64,000 nucleotides of DNA from positions 1 through 64,000 of the forward strand of contig CAZCAC010000041.1 in NCBI GenBank assembly GCA_964496575.1, read 5' to 3'. The number at the start of each line of letters is the position of its first letter. The stretch's first letter is position 1. The position numbers and the translations under genes were made by a program. The notes below the pieces were generated by a model, which was not told where the DNA came from, did no database searches, and saw only the letters and a program-made list of their open reading frames with translations. Shown here in pieces: positions 7,677 through 16,591 of the stretch. This stretch comes from CAZCAC01 sp964496575 (GTDB lineage: Bacteria > Planctomycetota > UBA1135 > GCA-002686595).

Positions 7677-10391
7677 TCACTTCAGAAAGCTCTCGTACAG
7701 GAACGCCTCCACCGCCTGCCAGTAGCCGTCGCTGTCCTCGAAGGAGCTCCACAGCGCGCGCGAGCCGTGGTTGCCGTCGGTCTCCGGCAGGTAGAAGGCC
7801 TTCTTCCCCGGGGGGATCGCGTCGTAGATCGCCTGCCAGTTCGGTCCCTCCGCCTTCGCCGAGGTGATGAAGGCGGGGTCGGTGATCTTCGCGGCGGACC
7901 CGGCGATCCAGTGCTCGGGCTTGCCCAGGTTGCCGAAGTACTCGCCCGGGGCGAAGGCCAGGACCCCGTCGACCAGCTCGGGGTGGTCGCCGGCGAGCTT
8001 CAACACCAGCGCGGCGGAGTAGGAGCTGCCCCAGGCGACCAGCGGTCCTTTCGCCCAGCTCCCCCGCGCGTGCTCCAGCGAGGCGACCAGGTCGGGCCAG
8101 GCGTCGACGTAGGTGGTGCCCAGCTGGTCCATGGTGGCGCGCGCCGCGGTCTGATTGGCCACGCCGCCCACCTCGCCACCGGAGCGCTGATCGACCGCCA
8201 GACAATTGAACCCCATCTCGTTCAACCGCGGTGCGATCTCACGGTACTCACCGCGACTCCAGCGCGCCTGGTGGAAGAGCACGATGAACGGCGCCTCCGG
8301 ATCGGCGTGTGCGAGATAGAGGTCGGCGGTGATCGGCAGGCCGTCGATCGACTCGAGGCTCACCTCGACCGGCTCGCTGGTCAGCTTCGCCCCCCCCGTG
8401 AGTGTCGGATGTAGGCCCAGGGGCGACTCGTCGAAGAGCCACGGCCCCACCATCGCGTCCATGTTCAGGAGCAGAGCGGTGTCTCCGTCGGAAGCGAGGC
8501 GGCGCTCCGGCTCGAAGCTCTCCCCGGAGTATCGCGCGACCGTCGAGAGGCGCACGCCGTCGATCTTGCCGTCGAAGAGTGACACCGCGCGCCCCTGGGC
8601 GTCTACGTCTCCACCGACGATCAGCGGCAGACTATTGGGGCGACGAACCCCGGCGCGCTGGACCGAGGCGGTCAGAGCACCGTCGACGTAGAGTCGCGTC
8701 TCCCTGCCGTCGAAGACCCCGGCCAGGTGATGCCAGCGTCCCGGCTCGAGGCGTAGATCGCGATCGGTGGCCTGAACGTAGCTTCCTCCGAGGTGGAGGT
8801 GGAAGTCCGGAGTCCCCCCATTCACGAAGAAGCCGTACTCCGAGCTCTCCGTCTTGGCGAGCAGCCCGGTGCGATCGCCGAAGCGGTCGGCATTCATCCA
8901 GCACTCGAGAGTCAGCGGACCGTCGGGGACCTTCAGCGCACGGCTGGAGATGCGCAGATGCGCGCCCTTTCCATCGACCTCGAGCACGCCCTCTCCGGCG
9001 GTCACCGCCGGCGCGTGCAGGTCCACGGCCAGCGGCACCGCGGTCCGGCGTTCGGGAATCGGGTAGCGAAGGCCCTCCGCCAGGTAGTCGATGGCGAGCA
9101 CCAGCTCCAGCTCGTGGAAGGCGGAATCGAGGGTGCTCGTCGGCCGGCGCAGGTGGAACTCGAACTCGGCAGTCTTGCCGGCGTCCACGATCCGGTGATC
9201 GTGATCGGGAGTGCAGAACCAGCGGCTGTCGTCGCTGTCGGGGAACAGCGTCACGTCGATCTCACGCCCCGTGGGATTCTGGATCGAGGCGGTGAAGCGC
9301 CCCCAGGCCGCTCCGTCGCCGCTGACCTCTACCGCTTCGGAGAAGCGCGGCCGGACCGCGGCGAGCCGCTCGGCGGCGCTCTTCAGCTCCTCGGTGATCG
9401 CGCGCGGATCCATCATCTCGCCCACCGGCACCGTCGACATGGCCACCTGGTTCTTGCGGACGGTAACGATGTTGAAGTGGTGCAGCCACCCCGCGGAGGG
9501 GGCGATGCTCGACTGCGCGCCACCCGTCGTCGCCAGGGTGACGTACTCGATCCCGTCCTCCCGATCGTAGCGCATGGTGTGAATGTGCCCGCCGAAGACC
9601 GCGGTGACGTTGCCGGCGTCGACCAGGAGCTGGTGCACCTTCCGCCAGTCGTCGCCGTACTGCCCGCCGAGCCAGCGCGGGTGGTGCAGGAAGAGGAACA
9701 CGTGGTCCGCATCGACCGCCCGGTCCATCACGCTGCACAGCCACTCGAACTGCTCGTCGCTCATCCGCTGGCACTCGGGCTTGCCGAAGTTGCGCTCCCC
9801 GGTCTCGGGATTCCCCTCGTCGGAATAGAGCGCGACGAACCAGCAGTTCTTGTGCTCGAACGCGTACCAGAGCGGCCCGAAGTGCATCTCGTAGTTCGGT
9901 TCGTGCTCGCGCGCGGGGCGCTCGCCCTGACCTCGCCAGTAGACGTCGTGGTTACCGGCGACGGGGAACCAGGGGCAGAGCAGCTGGTTCATGATGCCCC
10001 TGTACTCGCGCATCTCTTCCATCCACGCGGGGGTCTGGCCGTAGCCCTGCACCAGGTCGCCGACGGTCATCACCAGGTCGGGCTCGAGCAGGTTGGTGTC
10101 GTGCACCGCGTCGGCGAGCACCGACACGCCGTGACGCGAGCCGCCGGTGTTGTCCCCGAACACGACGAAGAAGAAGGCGTCCTCCTCCTCGGGGAGCGGC
10201 AGGATCGCGCCCTCGCGACTGGTGAAGAAGCGCGACGAATCGGGCGCCGCGGGGTGCGGTTCGCCGTGGCGGTGCAGGTGACGGCGGTGCCCGATGTAGT
10301 CATTCTGCGCGACGGCGGTCGCCGGGAGCAGGACAGCGTAGAGGAAGAGGGCGACGACGGCGGCCCGGAGGCATCGACAGCTGGTTCTCAT
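7677..10391 (-). CDS. Secreted metallophosphoesterase / LamG / alpha-beta hydrolase fusion
   Basis: 904 residues in three parts after a signal peptide (ends TAVAQ). Residues about 70-330 are a calcineurin-like metallophosphoesterase with the full metal set: VVFGDN, TVGDLVQG, VAGNHD, LFLHHPR and FGGHIHT. Residues about 480-670 are a concanavalin-like LamG domain ('LTLECWMNADRFGDRTGLLAK', 'GRWHHLAGVFDG', 'LYVDG'). Residues about 690-904 are an alpha/beta hydrolase (nucleophile elbow AWGSSYSA, catalytic His in 'DGNHGSRALW') of the dienelactone-hydrolase type. The combination suggests a surface enzyme that holds a glycan or polymer with LamG and removes both phosphate and ester groups; that is inference. 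It starts 15 nt after the retropepsin lipoprotein gene and is followed 24 nt later by the amidohydrolase. Confidence 0.8.
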   Translation of the reverse strand: MRTSCRCLRAAVVALFLYAVLLPATAVAQNDYIGHRRHLHRHGEPHPAAPDSSRFFTSREGAILPLPEEEDAFFFVVFGDNTGGSRHGVSVLADAVHDTNLLEPDLVMTVGDLVQGYGQTPAWMEEMREYRGIMNQLLCPWFPVAGNHDVYWRGQGERPAREHEPNYEMHFGPLWYAFEHKNCWFVALYSDEGNPETGERNFGKPECQRMSDEQFEWLCSVMDRAVDADHVFLFLHHPRWLGGQYGDDWRKVHQLLVDAGNVTAVFGGHIHTMRYDREDGIEYVTLATTGGAQSSIAPSAGWLHHFNIVTVRKNQVAMSTVPVGEMMDPRAITEELKSAAERLAAVRPRFSEAVEVSGDGAAWGRFTASIQNPTGREIDVTLFPDSDDSRWFCTPDHDHRIVDAGKTAEFEFHLRRPTSTLDSAFHELELVLAIDYLAEGLRYPIPERRTAVPLAVDLHAPAVTAGEGVLEVDGKGAHLRISSRALKVPDGPLTLECWMNADRFGDRTGLLAKTESSEYGFFVNGGTPDFHLHLGGSYVQATDRDLRLEPGRWHHLAGVFDGRETRLYVDGALTASVQRAGVRRPNSLPLIVGGDVDAQGRAVSLFDGKIDGVRLSTVARYSGESFEPERRLASDGDTALLLNMDAMVGPWLFDESPLGLHPTLTGGAKLTSEPVEVSLESIDGLPITADLYLAHADPEAPFIVLFHQARWSRGEYREIAPRLNEMGFNCLAVDQRSGGEVGGVANQTAARATMDQLGTTYVDAWPDLVASLEHARGSWAKGPLVAWGSSYSAALVLKLAGDHPELVDGVLAFAPGEYFGNLGKPEHWIAGSAAKITDPAFITSAKAEGPNWQAIYDAIPPGKKAFYLPETDGNHGSRALWSSFEDSDGYWQAVEAFLYESFLK

Positions 10392-10406
10392 GAGCGCGGT
10401 GGTTGT

Positions 10407-11294
10407 TCAGGGCGTGCGGGGGCCGAGCATTATGACACCTTCCTCGAAATCGAGAACGATCCTCCGCCAGCCGAGCGCGGTGAGGCCGAGCAGCCCGTCG
10501 TAGCCGAGCTCCTCCATCTCCTCCTCGATGTAGCCGATGACCAGCGCCCGCATCACCGGGATCGACCGCGGGCCTTCCCCCGGCAGCGCGAGGTCACCAC
10601 GGCCGACGAAGACCTCCCATTGCGCTCCGTCCGCGGTTTGCACAACCGATACGTCGTCCCCCTCGCCCCCTTCCACGCCGAGCCAGAAGGTGTCGTGCGC
10701 CCCGGTGTCGAACATCAGGGTCAGCTCGGTGCCGTCGATGAGGACGTCGACTAGCGCTCGGTCGTGCTCGCTGCCGGCGAGGGGCAGCACCGGGAGCTCG
10801 GCGTCACTCTCGGGGAGCTGCCCGTCCAGGTAACGCACCAGGAAGCCGCCGGGGTAGTCGATCGCGGTGGGCACGCCCTGGAAGAAGTCGAGGCCGAGGA
10901 TGCCAACGATCGGCTTCCCCTCGAAGATCTCGACGCCGATCGCGTCGTCACCGTAGCCGGGCAGATCCCACCACTCGCCGGCGATGCGGACGGTCCCGGC
11001 GTGCTCGACGAGCTCGTCCTCGCCCGCACCACGGAAGAGGAAGGTGAAGGGTGCGCCGGTGTCGAGCGCGAGCCAGGCGTCTTGCTCCTCGAAAAGCACC
11101 GGAACCACCTGGCTGTCGGCGACGCCGTCGTCGCGGGTGGTGATCAGGGGGATGCGAGTGACGGCGGGGAGGCCGCGTGGCTCGGGGGCCTCGGCCTGTG
11201 ATCCGGAGCCCGCGACGTCACCCCCACCGGCAGCACAGCCGGCGGCTAGGATCGACGAGAGCAGGGCCAGAGGGGTGCAGTACGGCCACTTCAT
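10407..11294 (-). CDS. Lipoprotein with two tandem retropepsin-like aspartic protease domains
   Basis: 295 residues. Lipoprotein signal with lipobox LAAGC (Cys20). Two retropepsin-type units follow. The first has the active-site motif LALDTGAPF (Asp78) and the partner flap/hydrophobic motif IVGILGLDFF. The second has LMFDTGAHD (Asp196) and YDGLLGLTALG. Retropepsins work as dimers, each subunit giving one DTG. Two units in one chain could pair within the molecule, like a pepsin. The target is unknown; an envelope processing protease is the simplest guess. It is the first gene of the three-gene minus-strand operon. Confidence 0.7.
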   Translation of the reverse strand: MKWPYCTPLALLSSILAAGCAAGGGDVAGSGSQAEAPEPRGLPAVTRIPLITTRDDGVADSQVVPVLFEEQDAWLALDTGAPFTFLFRGAGEDELVEHAGTVRIAGEWWDLPGYGDDAIGVEIFEGKPIVGILGLDFFQGVPTAIDYPGGFLVRYLDGQLPESDAELPVLPLAGSEHDRALVDVLIDGTELTLMFDTGAHDTFWLGVEGGEGDDVSVVQTADGAQWEVFVGRGDLALPGEGPRSIPVMRALVIGYIEEEMEELGYDGLLGLTALGWRRIVLDFEEGVIMLGPRTP

Positions 11295-11430
11295 CGCCGG
11301 AGCATACCGGACTCTGCCGCCGGCGCATCCTGAAAGGGCTCCGCCATGGGGCTCGAGCCCTTGACCACGAGATCACTACCGCTGGACCTTCACCGGCCAC
11401 ACCGCAAACAGGCCCACGAGAGGACGCCGG

Positions 11431-12699
11431 TCACGGCCCCCAGATCAGCTGCAGGCCATTGGTCGTGTTGAAGTCGAAAGCACAGGGTGACCCGGACGGA
11501 TTGCGGTACCACAGCTGGTAGTACTTGATGACGCCCGCCGTGACGTTTCCCGCCTTGACGGAGAGCAAGGAATAGTCACCGCCAGCGATATCGGAGGTAG
11601 TGCTGGCACCTGAATAGTCGGCGAAGACGACTTTTCCGGCAGATCCGGCAACGGTCATGCCAGCTGCGGCCTGCCCATTGTCGCCGTTGACGAAGCCGAA
11701 GTAGGTGCCGGGGTTGTCGAGGACGGGCCCATTGGGCGCGCCGTTGGTATCCGGCACGTACCGGTCGAAGATGAGATTCGTCGCACCCGGGCCACCAGCG
11801 ATATCGGCGAAGGTCGTGGCAACGACCTCGGGCCTGCCGATGAACGCGTCGGCGAAGCGCTGCCCGATGGTCAGCTTGGCGTCGCGGCCGAAGTGGATAC
11901 CGTCGGACTTCAGCGGCAGGTCACTCGTGCCGATGAAGGCTACTGTGTCGTCGGCCGCAGCCAGCGCCTGCTGCTGGTTCGTCGTGGTGATGCGCGCGGA
12001 CGTGGATCCGCTGGCGGCTATCTCCCCGATGACGGTTCGCATCTCGTCGGCGGTTCCGGGGTATGCGCCTCCGATGTGCACCCGCAGGTTGTCGATCAGG
12101 TCCCCCAGGCGCGCGCCGGCGACGACGGCATCGCTCGTGGTGTTCGACTCGCCCTGCAGGTACATGAAGCCCTCGACCTCGAAGGTGTGTCCGCCGCTGA
12201 CCAGCTGGGCCAGGGCGGCGTCGATGGTGTCGCGCGTGTGGCCCCACATGTGGCCGCTGTCCGGGTCGCTGTCGAAGGTCGCCTTGTCCCAGTAGAGGTT
12301 GCGTCCACCCCCCTTGGCGGTCTTGATGATCAGGACGTTCGACCGGCCGGCGTCGTGCATCGTGCGGGCGAAGCCGAACTCCGGACCCCAGAACTGCGGG
12401 TTGGCGCCCCCGTCCCCCTGCTGGACCTGGAGCGTCGTGATCACTCCTCCCGAGTCCCCGAACAGAGCCGGCGGGTAGACGATGTTCGAGCCGGTACCCC
12501 CGGCGGCGTTGGCCCAGAAGAAGCCGGTGGACGCGTCAGCGGCGTGAGTGCCGGGATCGTGGGGGGACTCCAGGGCCGTCGTGCCGAGGGCGTTCGACTG
12601 GCCGGTGAGGACGAAGACAGCGAAGTGATCGGCGCCGGCCTCGGTCGAGCCGGTCGCCAGGGCCAGGGTCGCGAGGATCGTGCTCCGTCTCATCGTCAT
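11431..12699 (-). CDS. Secreted SGNH esterase (sialate O-acetylesterase/DUF303-like) with WYRDP module
   Basis: 422 residues with a signal peptide (ends near AGADH). The SGNH esterase fold is shown by the nucleophile block VLTGQSNALG (Ser about residue 35), the oxyanion/block III segment FMYLQGESNT, and the C-terminal catalytic pair in KSDGIHFG. Such enzymes remove O-acetyl groups from glycans. After the catalytic domain (to about residue 290) about 130 residues of beta-rich sequence end in 'YYQLWYRNP ... NTTNG ... WGP', the same terminal module as in the proteins at 3771 and 13002. A good promoter lies 134 nt upstream (12833-12861). Confidence 0.8.
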   Translation of the reverse strand: MTMRRSTILATLALATGSTEAGADHFAVFVLTGQSNALGTTALESPHDPGTHAADASTGFFWANAAGGTGSNIVYPPALFGDSGGVITTLQVQQGDGGANPQFWGPEFGFARTMHDAGRSNVLIIKTAKGGGRNLYWDKATFDSDPDSGHMWGHTRDTIDAALAQLVSGGHTFEVEGFMYLQGESNTTSDAVVAGARLGDLIDNLRVHIGGAYPGTADEMRTVIGEIAASGSTSARITTTNQQQALAAADDTVAFIGTSDLPLKSDGIHFGRDAKLTIGQRFADAFIGRPEVVATTFADIAGGPGATNLIFDRYVPDTNGAPNGPVLDNPGTYFGFVNGDNGQAAAGMTVAGSAGKVVFADYSGASTTSDIAGGDYSLLSVKAGNVTAGVIKYYQLWYRNPSGSPCAFDFNTTNGLQLIWGP

Positions 12700-12832
12700 C
12701 CGCTGCTCCAGTGTGCCGGATCCGCCGGATCGTCGGGCGAGGCGCCGCTGATTCCCTACCTCGTCGGGGGTGGAGACCCCTCCGGGGCGGCCAATTCGGC
12801 GTTCTCCCCGGTCCGCCCCGCAGGGGCGACTA

Positions 12833-12861
12833 ATTATAACCAGAATGATAGCATCTTTAAA
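12833..12861 (-). promoter_or_regulatory. Sigma-70 promoter of the SGNH esterase gene
   Basis: Minus strand: TATAAT (12833-12838, perfect) and TTTAAA (12856-12861, 4 of 6) with a 17-nt spacer, inside an AT-rich island (12829-12880) in otherwise GC-rich DNA. A GC-rich palindrome (cgcccc/ggggcg) follows in the leader. The rest of the 302-nt divergent spacer 12700-13001 shows nothing else clear; a CATAAT at 12873-12878 on the plus strand could serve the gene at 13002 but lacks a -35. Confidence 0.6.
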
Positions 12862-13001
12862 TCAAATTGCGCCATAATCCATCACGAAGGTCCGGCCGGC
12901 GAGCCCGGGGCGGACCAGAACGGGCTCCCCCGCTCCGGTGCCCGAGCAGCGGCTCGGAGGCGACCCAAGACCCACAGGCTCAGAACGAACAACCGTCTGT
13001 C

Positions 13002-14192
13002 ATGAATCACTGCCTACCCCTCACGACCCTCTTCCTCCTCACCACTCCAGTGGTGGCGAGTGCTCAGCTCGCCACCTACGACGCGGGCACCGCCGGCAAT
13101 CCCGCGATCGCCCCCGACCCCACGACTCTCGGCTGGACACTCCAGTATCCGGCCGGCACCGGCGTCACCCTGACCGACATCTCCCCCGACGGCACCACCG
13201 GCCTCAACGCGTGGCAAGTCGACGACCAGGGTACCTCGGGCAACGAGCGCGCCCACTACGAGATGATGTTCACTCCCCAGGAGAACGCCGACGCCGCGAC
13301 CTTCGGCTGGGAGTACGAGGTCACGATGCGCGTGCTCCACGCGAACGGCCTGGACCTGATCTTCGAGTACGCCAACGGTAATACCTCGAGCGACGACCGC
13401 TACAGCATCTTCTACACCGTCTCGGGGAACGACGTGATCGCCGAGATGTGGCTGACCGGCGGCACCTACACCTGCGTCAACGCCCTCGACGGCAACTACC
13501 ACTCCTTCATGTACCGCAAGCCGCCCGGGCAGCTCGATGCGGAGTTCTACTACGACGGCCAGCTGATGGGCCCGCTTCCGCGGGCGAATTCTCACGTCTA
13601 CGGCCCTGACGGGGGCGTGACCTGGGGAGCCGGCTCCAGCGGTGCGACCGCCGGCGCGAACTTCAACTTCGTCCAGTTCCGGATCCTCTCTCAGGGCCCC
13701 GGGACCCCGTACTGCTTCGGCCGCACCGACCAGGGCAACCCCTGCCCCTGCGGCAACGACAACGACGGCTCCGACCCGAATGGTGCGGGTTGTGCGCACG
13801 ACGACTCCGCCGCGGGTGCGGCGCTCTCCGCCTCGGGCGTGGCCAGCGTCAGCGCGGATACCCTGCTCCTCGAGGGCAGCCGCGGCCCGATCAGCAACTC
13901 GAGCCTGTTCTTCCAGGCCAACAACAATCTCGACGGCAGCGGTTCCTTCCTCGGCGACGGCATCCGCTGCGCCGGTGGTGGTCTGATCCGCCTGAAGGTG
14001 AAGATGACCGACGCGACCGGCTACGCCGACTCGAGTCCCGCGGTGATCACCACCCGCTCGGCGAGCTTCGGTCACACGATCGTGGCGGGCGAGACGCTCC
14101 ACTACCAGTGGTGGTTCCGGGACGTGGGCGGCTCGCCCTGCGGCAACGAGAGCAACACCTCGAACGGCTACACGATCACGTGGGCTCCGTGA
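13002..14192 (+). CDS. Secreted protein of planctomycete-type with Cys-rich CPCGN segment and WYRDP module
   Basis: 396 residues. I use ATG 13002 because it gives a clean signal peptide (ends VVASAQ); the ribosome site is weak. Residues about 20-225 form a beta-rich, probably concanavalin-like lectin domain (ordered around 'FGWEYEVTMRVLH', 'AHYEMMF'). A Cys-rich linker (PYCFG ... CPCGN ... GCAH) leads to a second domain with 'GDGIRCAGGGLIRL' and the terminal 'YQWWFRDVGGSPCG ... NTSNG ... TWAP'. I recall this last domain as a recurrent one in secreted proteins of deep planctomycetes, without an assigned function. Probably surface-located or secreted. Confidence 0.75.
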   Translation: MNHCLPLTTLFLLTTPVVASAQLATYDAGTAGNPAIAPDPTTLGWTLQYPAGTGVTLTDISPDGTTGLNAWQVDDQGTSGNERAHYEMMFTPQENADAATFGWEYEVTMRVLHANGLDLIFEYANGNTSSDDRYSIFYTVSGNDVIAEMWLTGGTYTCVNALDGNYHSFMYRKPPGQLDAEFYYDGQLMGPLPRANSHVYGPDGGVTWGAGSSGATAGANFNFVQFRILSQGPGTPYCFGRTDQGNPCPCGNDNDGSDPNGAGCAHDDSAAGAALSASGVASVSADTLLLEGSRGPISNSSLFFQANNNLDGSGSFLGDGIRCAGGGLIRLKVKMTDATGYADSSPAVITTRSASFGHTIVAGETLHYQWWFRDVGGSPCGNESNTSNGYTITWAP

Positions 14193-14199
14193 TGCGAGC

Positions 14200-14228
14200 G
14201 AGCCCGTCGGCCCCTGGTTGACGGGCTC
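14200..14228 (+). terminator. Hairpin 8 nt after the stop of the secreted protein gene
   Basis: A perfect 9-bp stem (14200-14208/14220-14228) with an 11-nt loop, placed directly after the stop at 14192 and followed by TGGTCTTG. The T-run is poor, so termination efficiency is uncertain. Confidence 0.5.
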
Positions 14229-14247
14229 TGGTCTTGAAGGCTCCACC

Positions 14248-14276
14248 AGCCGGTCGCGGATTCCCCGCGGCCGGCT
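14248..14276 (+). terminator. Second strong hairpin in the same spacer
   Basis: A 12-bp stem (14248-14259/14265-14276, one G-U pair in RNA) with a 5-nt loop. There is no T-run. It may act with the preceding hairpin as a double terminator, or as a leader structure of the next gene (14375). Confidence 0.4.
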
Positions 14277-14374
14277 GCGTTCGTTCGAAGCGGGACCGAC
14301 CCTGTAGCCTGGCCCTCACCGCGGCGCTATCCCGGGCACAGCGGGGGCGAGGCCGGCCCTCGGCTGCGGGACAG

Positions 14375-15319
14375 ATGAACCCCACGACGAGATTCCCCGG
14401 AGCGAGGAGGCGGCGCGCGCTGATCGTGCTGTCGGGAGGGCTCGTGGGGCTGGTCGGGTGGCACTGCGCCGAGGAGCGAGTGGGATTCCCGGCGGAGGCC
14501 CCTTCGGGCGTTTCCTCGGAAGGGCGCGAGCCAGCGCTCCCCGATCCCGTCGAAGCTCGGGTGGTCGATGCCGCGGGCGAGCCCCTCCACGACATCCGGG
14601 TGTTCTTCGGCACCGAGAAGCTCGTCGCGCTCGAGGGGGGCAGCCGGCCGGGGACCTTCACCGTCCCCCTCACCACCGCGCGGTGTGGTCGCTTCGAGGT
14701 GACGAAGCACGCCGACGACACATGCGTCCTCTTCTACGAGCCCGACGTCCCGCTGCCTCCCCCCGGCGAGGAGCTGATCCTTCGGGCGCCGGAGGTTCGC
14801 GACCTGCAGGTGTGGATCAACGAGCACGACGGCCGGCAGAGCTGGGCCGAATGGGAGGTCGGCTGGATCCATCCCGCCGACGGCCACTTCGTTCGCAGCG
14901 CGAAGAGCCATTACGGAGGGCGCTGGACCCTTCGCGTGCCTTCTCACGGCGACACCCTGGTCCGGATCCGTTCAGCCGCAGAGGTTCGCGAGCGGTGGAT
15001 CTCGGCCGTCGACGGCGAGGTCTGCTTCGAGGTGACCGCGCTCGGTTCCATCCAGGTCACCACCGAGCTCGACCGCCCGGCCCCGGAGGGAGAGGGGTTC
15101 AGCCACCACTTCGTCCTCCGGAGTCTCCGCGCTCCGGATGAACTCCAGCTGGAGGATCACCAGCCCGGCGAGCCCGCGGTCTTCGAGGACCTCTCCCCCG
15201 GAACCTACGAGCTCCAGCTCATCCTCGAGTCCTGGGAGTTCGAGGCCCCTCTCGGCCCGATCGTCCGCGTCGAGCTCACCCCCGAGGAAACGGTCGAGCT
15301 CGACTACCCTCCCGACTGA
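14375..15319 (+). CDS. Membrane-anchored or secreted beta-domain protein of unknown function
   Basis: 314 residues from ATG 14375; the longer in-frame extension to 14234 runs through the terminator hairpin and looks non-coding. The N-terminus has four Arg then a hydrophobic stretch (ALIVLSGGLVGLVGW), a signal anchor or signal peptide; the nearby Cys does not sit in a lipobox. Several short Ig-like or carboxypeptidase-regulatory-like beta repeats seem present ('VEARVVDAAGEPLHDIRV', 'FEDLSPGTYELQL'). The family is not recognised. The 3' end overlaps the convergent Sir2 gene by 16 nt. Confidence 0.6.
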   Translation: MNPTTRFPGARRRRALIVLSGGLVGLVGWHCAEERVGFPAEAPSGVSSEGREPALPDPVEARVVDAAGEPLHDIRVFFGTEKLVALEGGSRPGTFTVPLTTARCGRFEVTKHADDTCVLFYEPDVPLPPPGEELILRAPEVRDLQVWINEHDGRQSWAEWEVGWIHPADGHFVRSAKSHYGGRWTLRVPSHGDTLVRIRSAAEVRERWISAVDGEVCFEVTALGSIQVTTELDRPAPEGEGFSHHFVLRSLRAPDELQLEDHQPGEPAVFEDLSPGTYELQLILESWEFEAPLGPIVRVELTPEETVELDYPPD

Positions 15320-16083
15320 CTCCCCTCCAGCGCCTCCCAGATCAACCCCATCGCCTCCTCCGCTCCTATCTCCATCCGGTACTCCACGATCCCGGTCACC
15401 GGCGTCGGCTCGGGGTTGATCTCCACCGTCGGGATTCCGCTGCGCGCGGCGAGCATCACCGGCATCTGGATGTAGGGGAAGAGGCTCGAGGTTCCCACCG
15501 AGAAGACGATGTCGAAGCCGCGCGAGATTTCCTCCTCGAGGATCGCCAGCTCCTTGTTCGGAAACATCTCGCCGAAGAGCACGACGTTCGGTCTCAACAG
15601 CGCTCCGCAGTCGGGGCAGATGGGCGGTATCTCGACCACGCGGTGATCCTCGACGCGAGTCTGCCAGGCGCAGCGGGTGCAGAGCAGCTCGTCGACCGTA
15701 CCGTGGATCTCGATCAGGTTCTTCGAACCCGCCGCCCGGTGCAGGCCGTCGACGTTCTGGGTCAGCACCCACGCGCGCTCGAAGTGCCGCTCCATCTCGA
15801 CCATCACGCGGTGGGCGCCGTTGGGCTTCGCCCCCTGCACTGCAATGCCGATCTCGCGGATGTACTTCCAGGCAACGGCGGGGTCGCTGGTCAGCATGTG
15901 CCCCGAGAGCGCCGACTCGATCGGGATTCCCTCCTCGGTCAAGCCGCGGTCGTACAGCCCCCCGATCCCGCGGTAGGTCGGCAGGCCCGAGTCGGCGGAC
16001 ACGCCCGCGCCGGTGATGAAGAGGACCGAGCGGGCTCGGCCCAGCTCTTCGGCGATGGCCTCGATCGTCTCCGGCACGTTCAT
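15304..16083 (-). CDS. cobB: NAD-dependent protein deacylase (sirtuin)
   Basis: 259 residues, normal for bacterial sirtuins. Visible motifs: NAD-binding GAGVSADSGLPTYRG (about 24-38), catalytic TQNVDGLH with His acting on the ribose, a zinc ribbon from two CxxC pairs (CTRC, CPDC), FGEMFP, and the late GTSSL and INPEPT motifs. It removes acyl groups from lysines using NAD. It starts on the ATGA that ends the small gene at 16080, so the two are translationally coupled. Its 3' end overlaps the gene at 14375 tail to tail. Confidence 0.92.
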   Translation of the reverse strand: MNVPETIEAIAEELGRARSVLFITGAGVSADSGLPTYRGIGGLYDRGLTEEGIPIESALSGHMLTSDPAVAWKYIREIGIAVQGAKPNGAHRVMVEMERHFERAWVLTQNVDGLHRAAGSKNLIEIHGTVDELLCTRCAWQTRVEDHRVVEIPPICPDCGALLRPNVVLFGEMFPNKELAILEEEISRGFDIVFSVGTSSLFPYIQMPVMLAARSGIPTVEINPEPTPVTGIVEYRMEIGAEEAMGLIWEALEGSQSGG

Positions 16084-16328
16084 GGTCGCTCCGTATTCTC
16101 CGCCGAATCGTACCGTCCACCCCGCTTCACCAGGAGACCGAGCGCCGCGAGGGCGTCCAGCAGGATCGTGGTGGCCCGCTCATTCCCTTCGATGGCGCTG
16201 GCGATCTCCGCCGCCGTCGGGGTCTCGCCGACCAAGAGCTCGAACACTCGCAGGTCCACCGCGGCACTCAGCAAGCACGCTGCGCGGTAGTCACTCGCCA
16301 GCGGCAGGATCGATTCGGCTGTCCACAT
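16080..16328 (-). pseudogene. N-terminal dimerisation domain of an O-methyltransferase, catalytic part missing
   Basis: 82 residues from ATG 16328 (a GTG at 16412 would add 28 doubtful residues). The sequence is the winged-helix dimerisation domain found in front of plant-type and bacterial O-methyltransferases: 'YRAACLLSAAVDLRVFELL', 'TAAEIASAI', 'LLDALAALGLL'. It then stops after 'RYDSAENTERP', exactly where the SAM-binding domain should begin. The stop overlaps the sirtuin start (ATGA). Either this is the stub of a deleted methyltransferase or a free-standing small wHTH protein that now couples to the sirtuin. Confidence 0.55.
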
Positions 16329-16591
16329 CCTCTCACGATACGGAGTCGCCCTCCTTTCCGCACTTCTTCGACGATCCGCGAGGACCCGATCGGAGTGAGG
16401 TGGATCCCACACCCGATCCTCGCCCTGATTTCGATCCCCGGCATCGACCCTCGCATCGGAGCGCGGGTAGGATCTCCCCGCTCCAGGGGCCCCACCTCAC
16501 CTCGAACCGCGCCCGATCGATTCTCCGGGGCTCCCGCGCCGTGCTGATCGAGCGCCGATTCTCCCTTCCGAGCTCCTGCTCAAGAAATCCC

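Noticed and set aside
16329..16591. Trp leader peptide, T-box or riboswitch in front of trpE
   Set aside because: No short frame with tandem Trp codons, no T-box motif, no convincing terminator/antiterminator pair.
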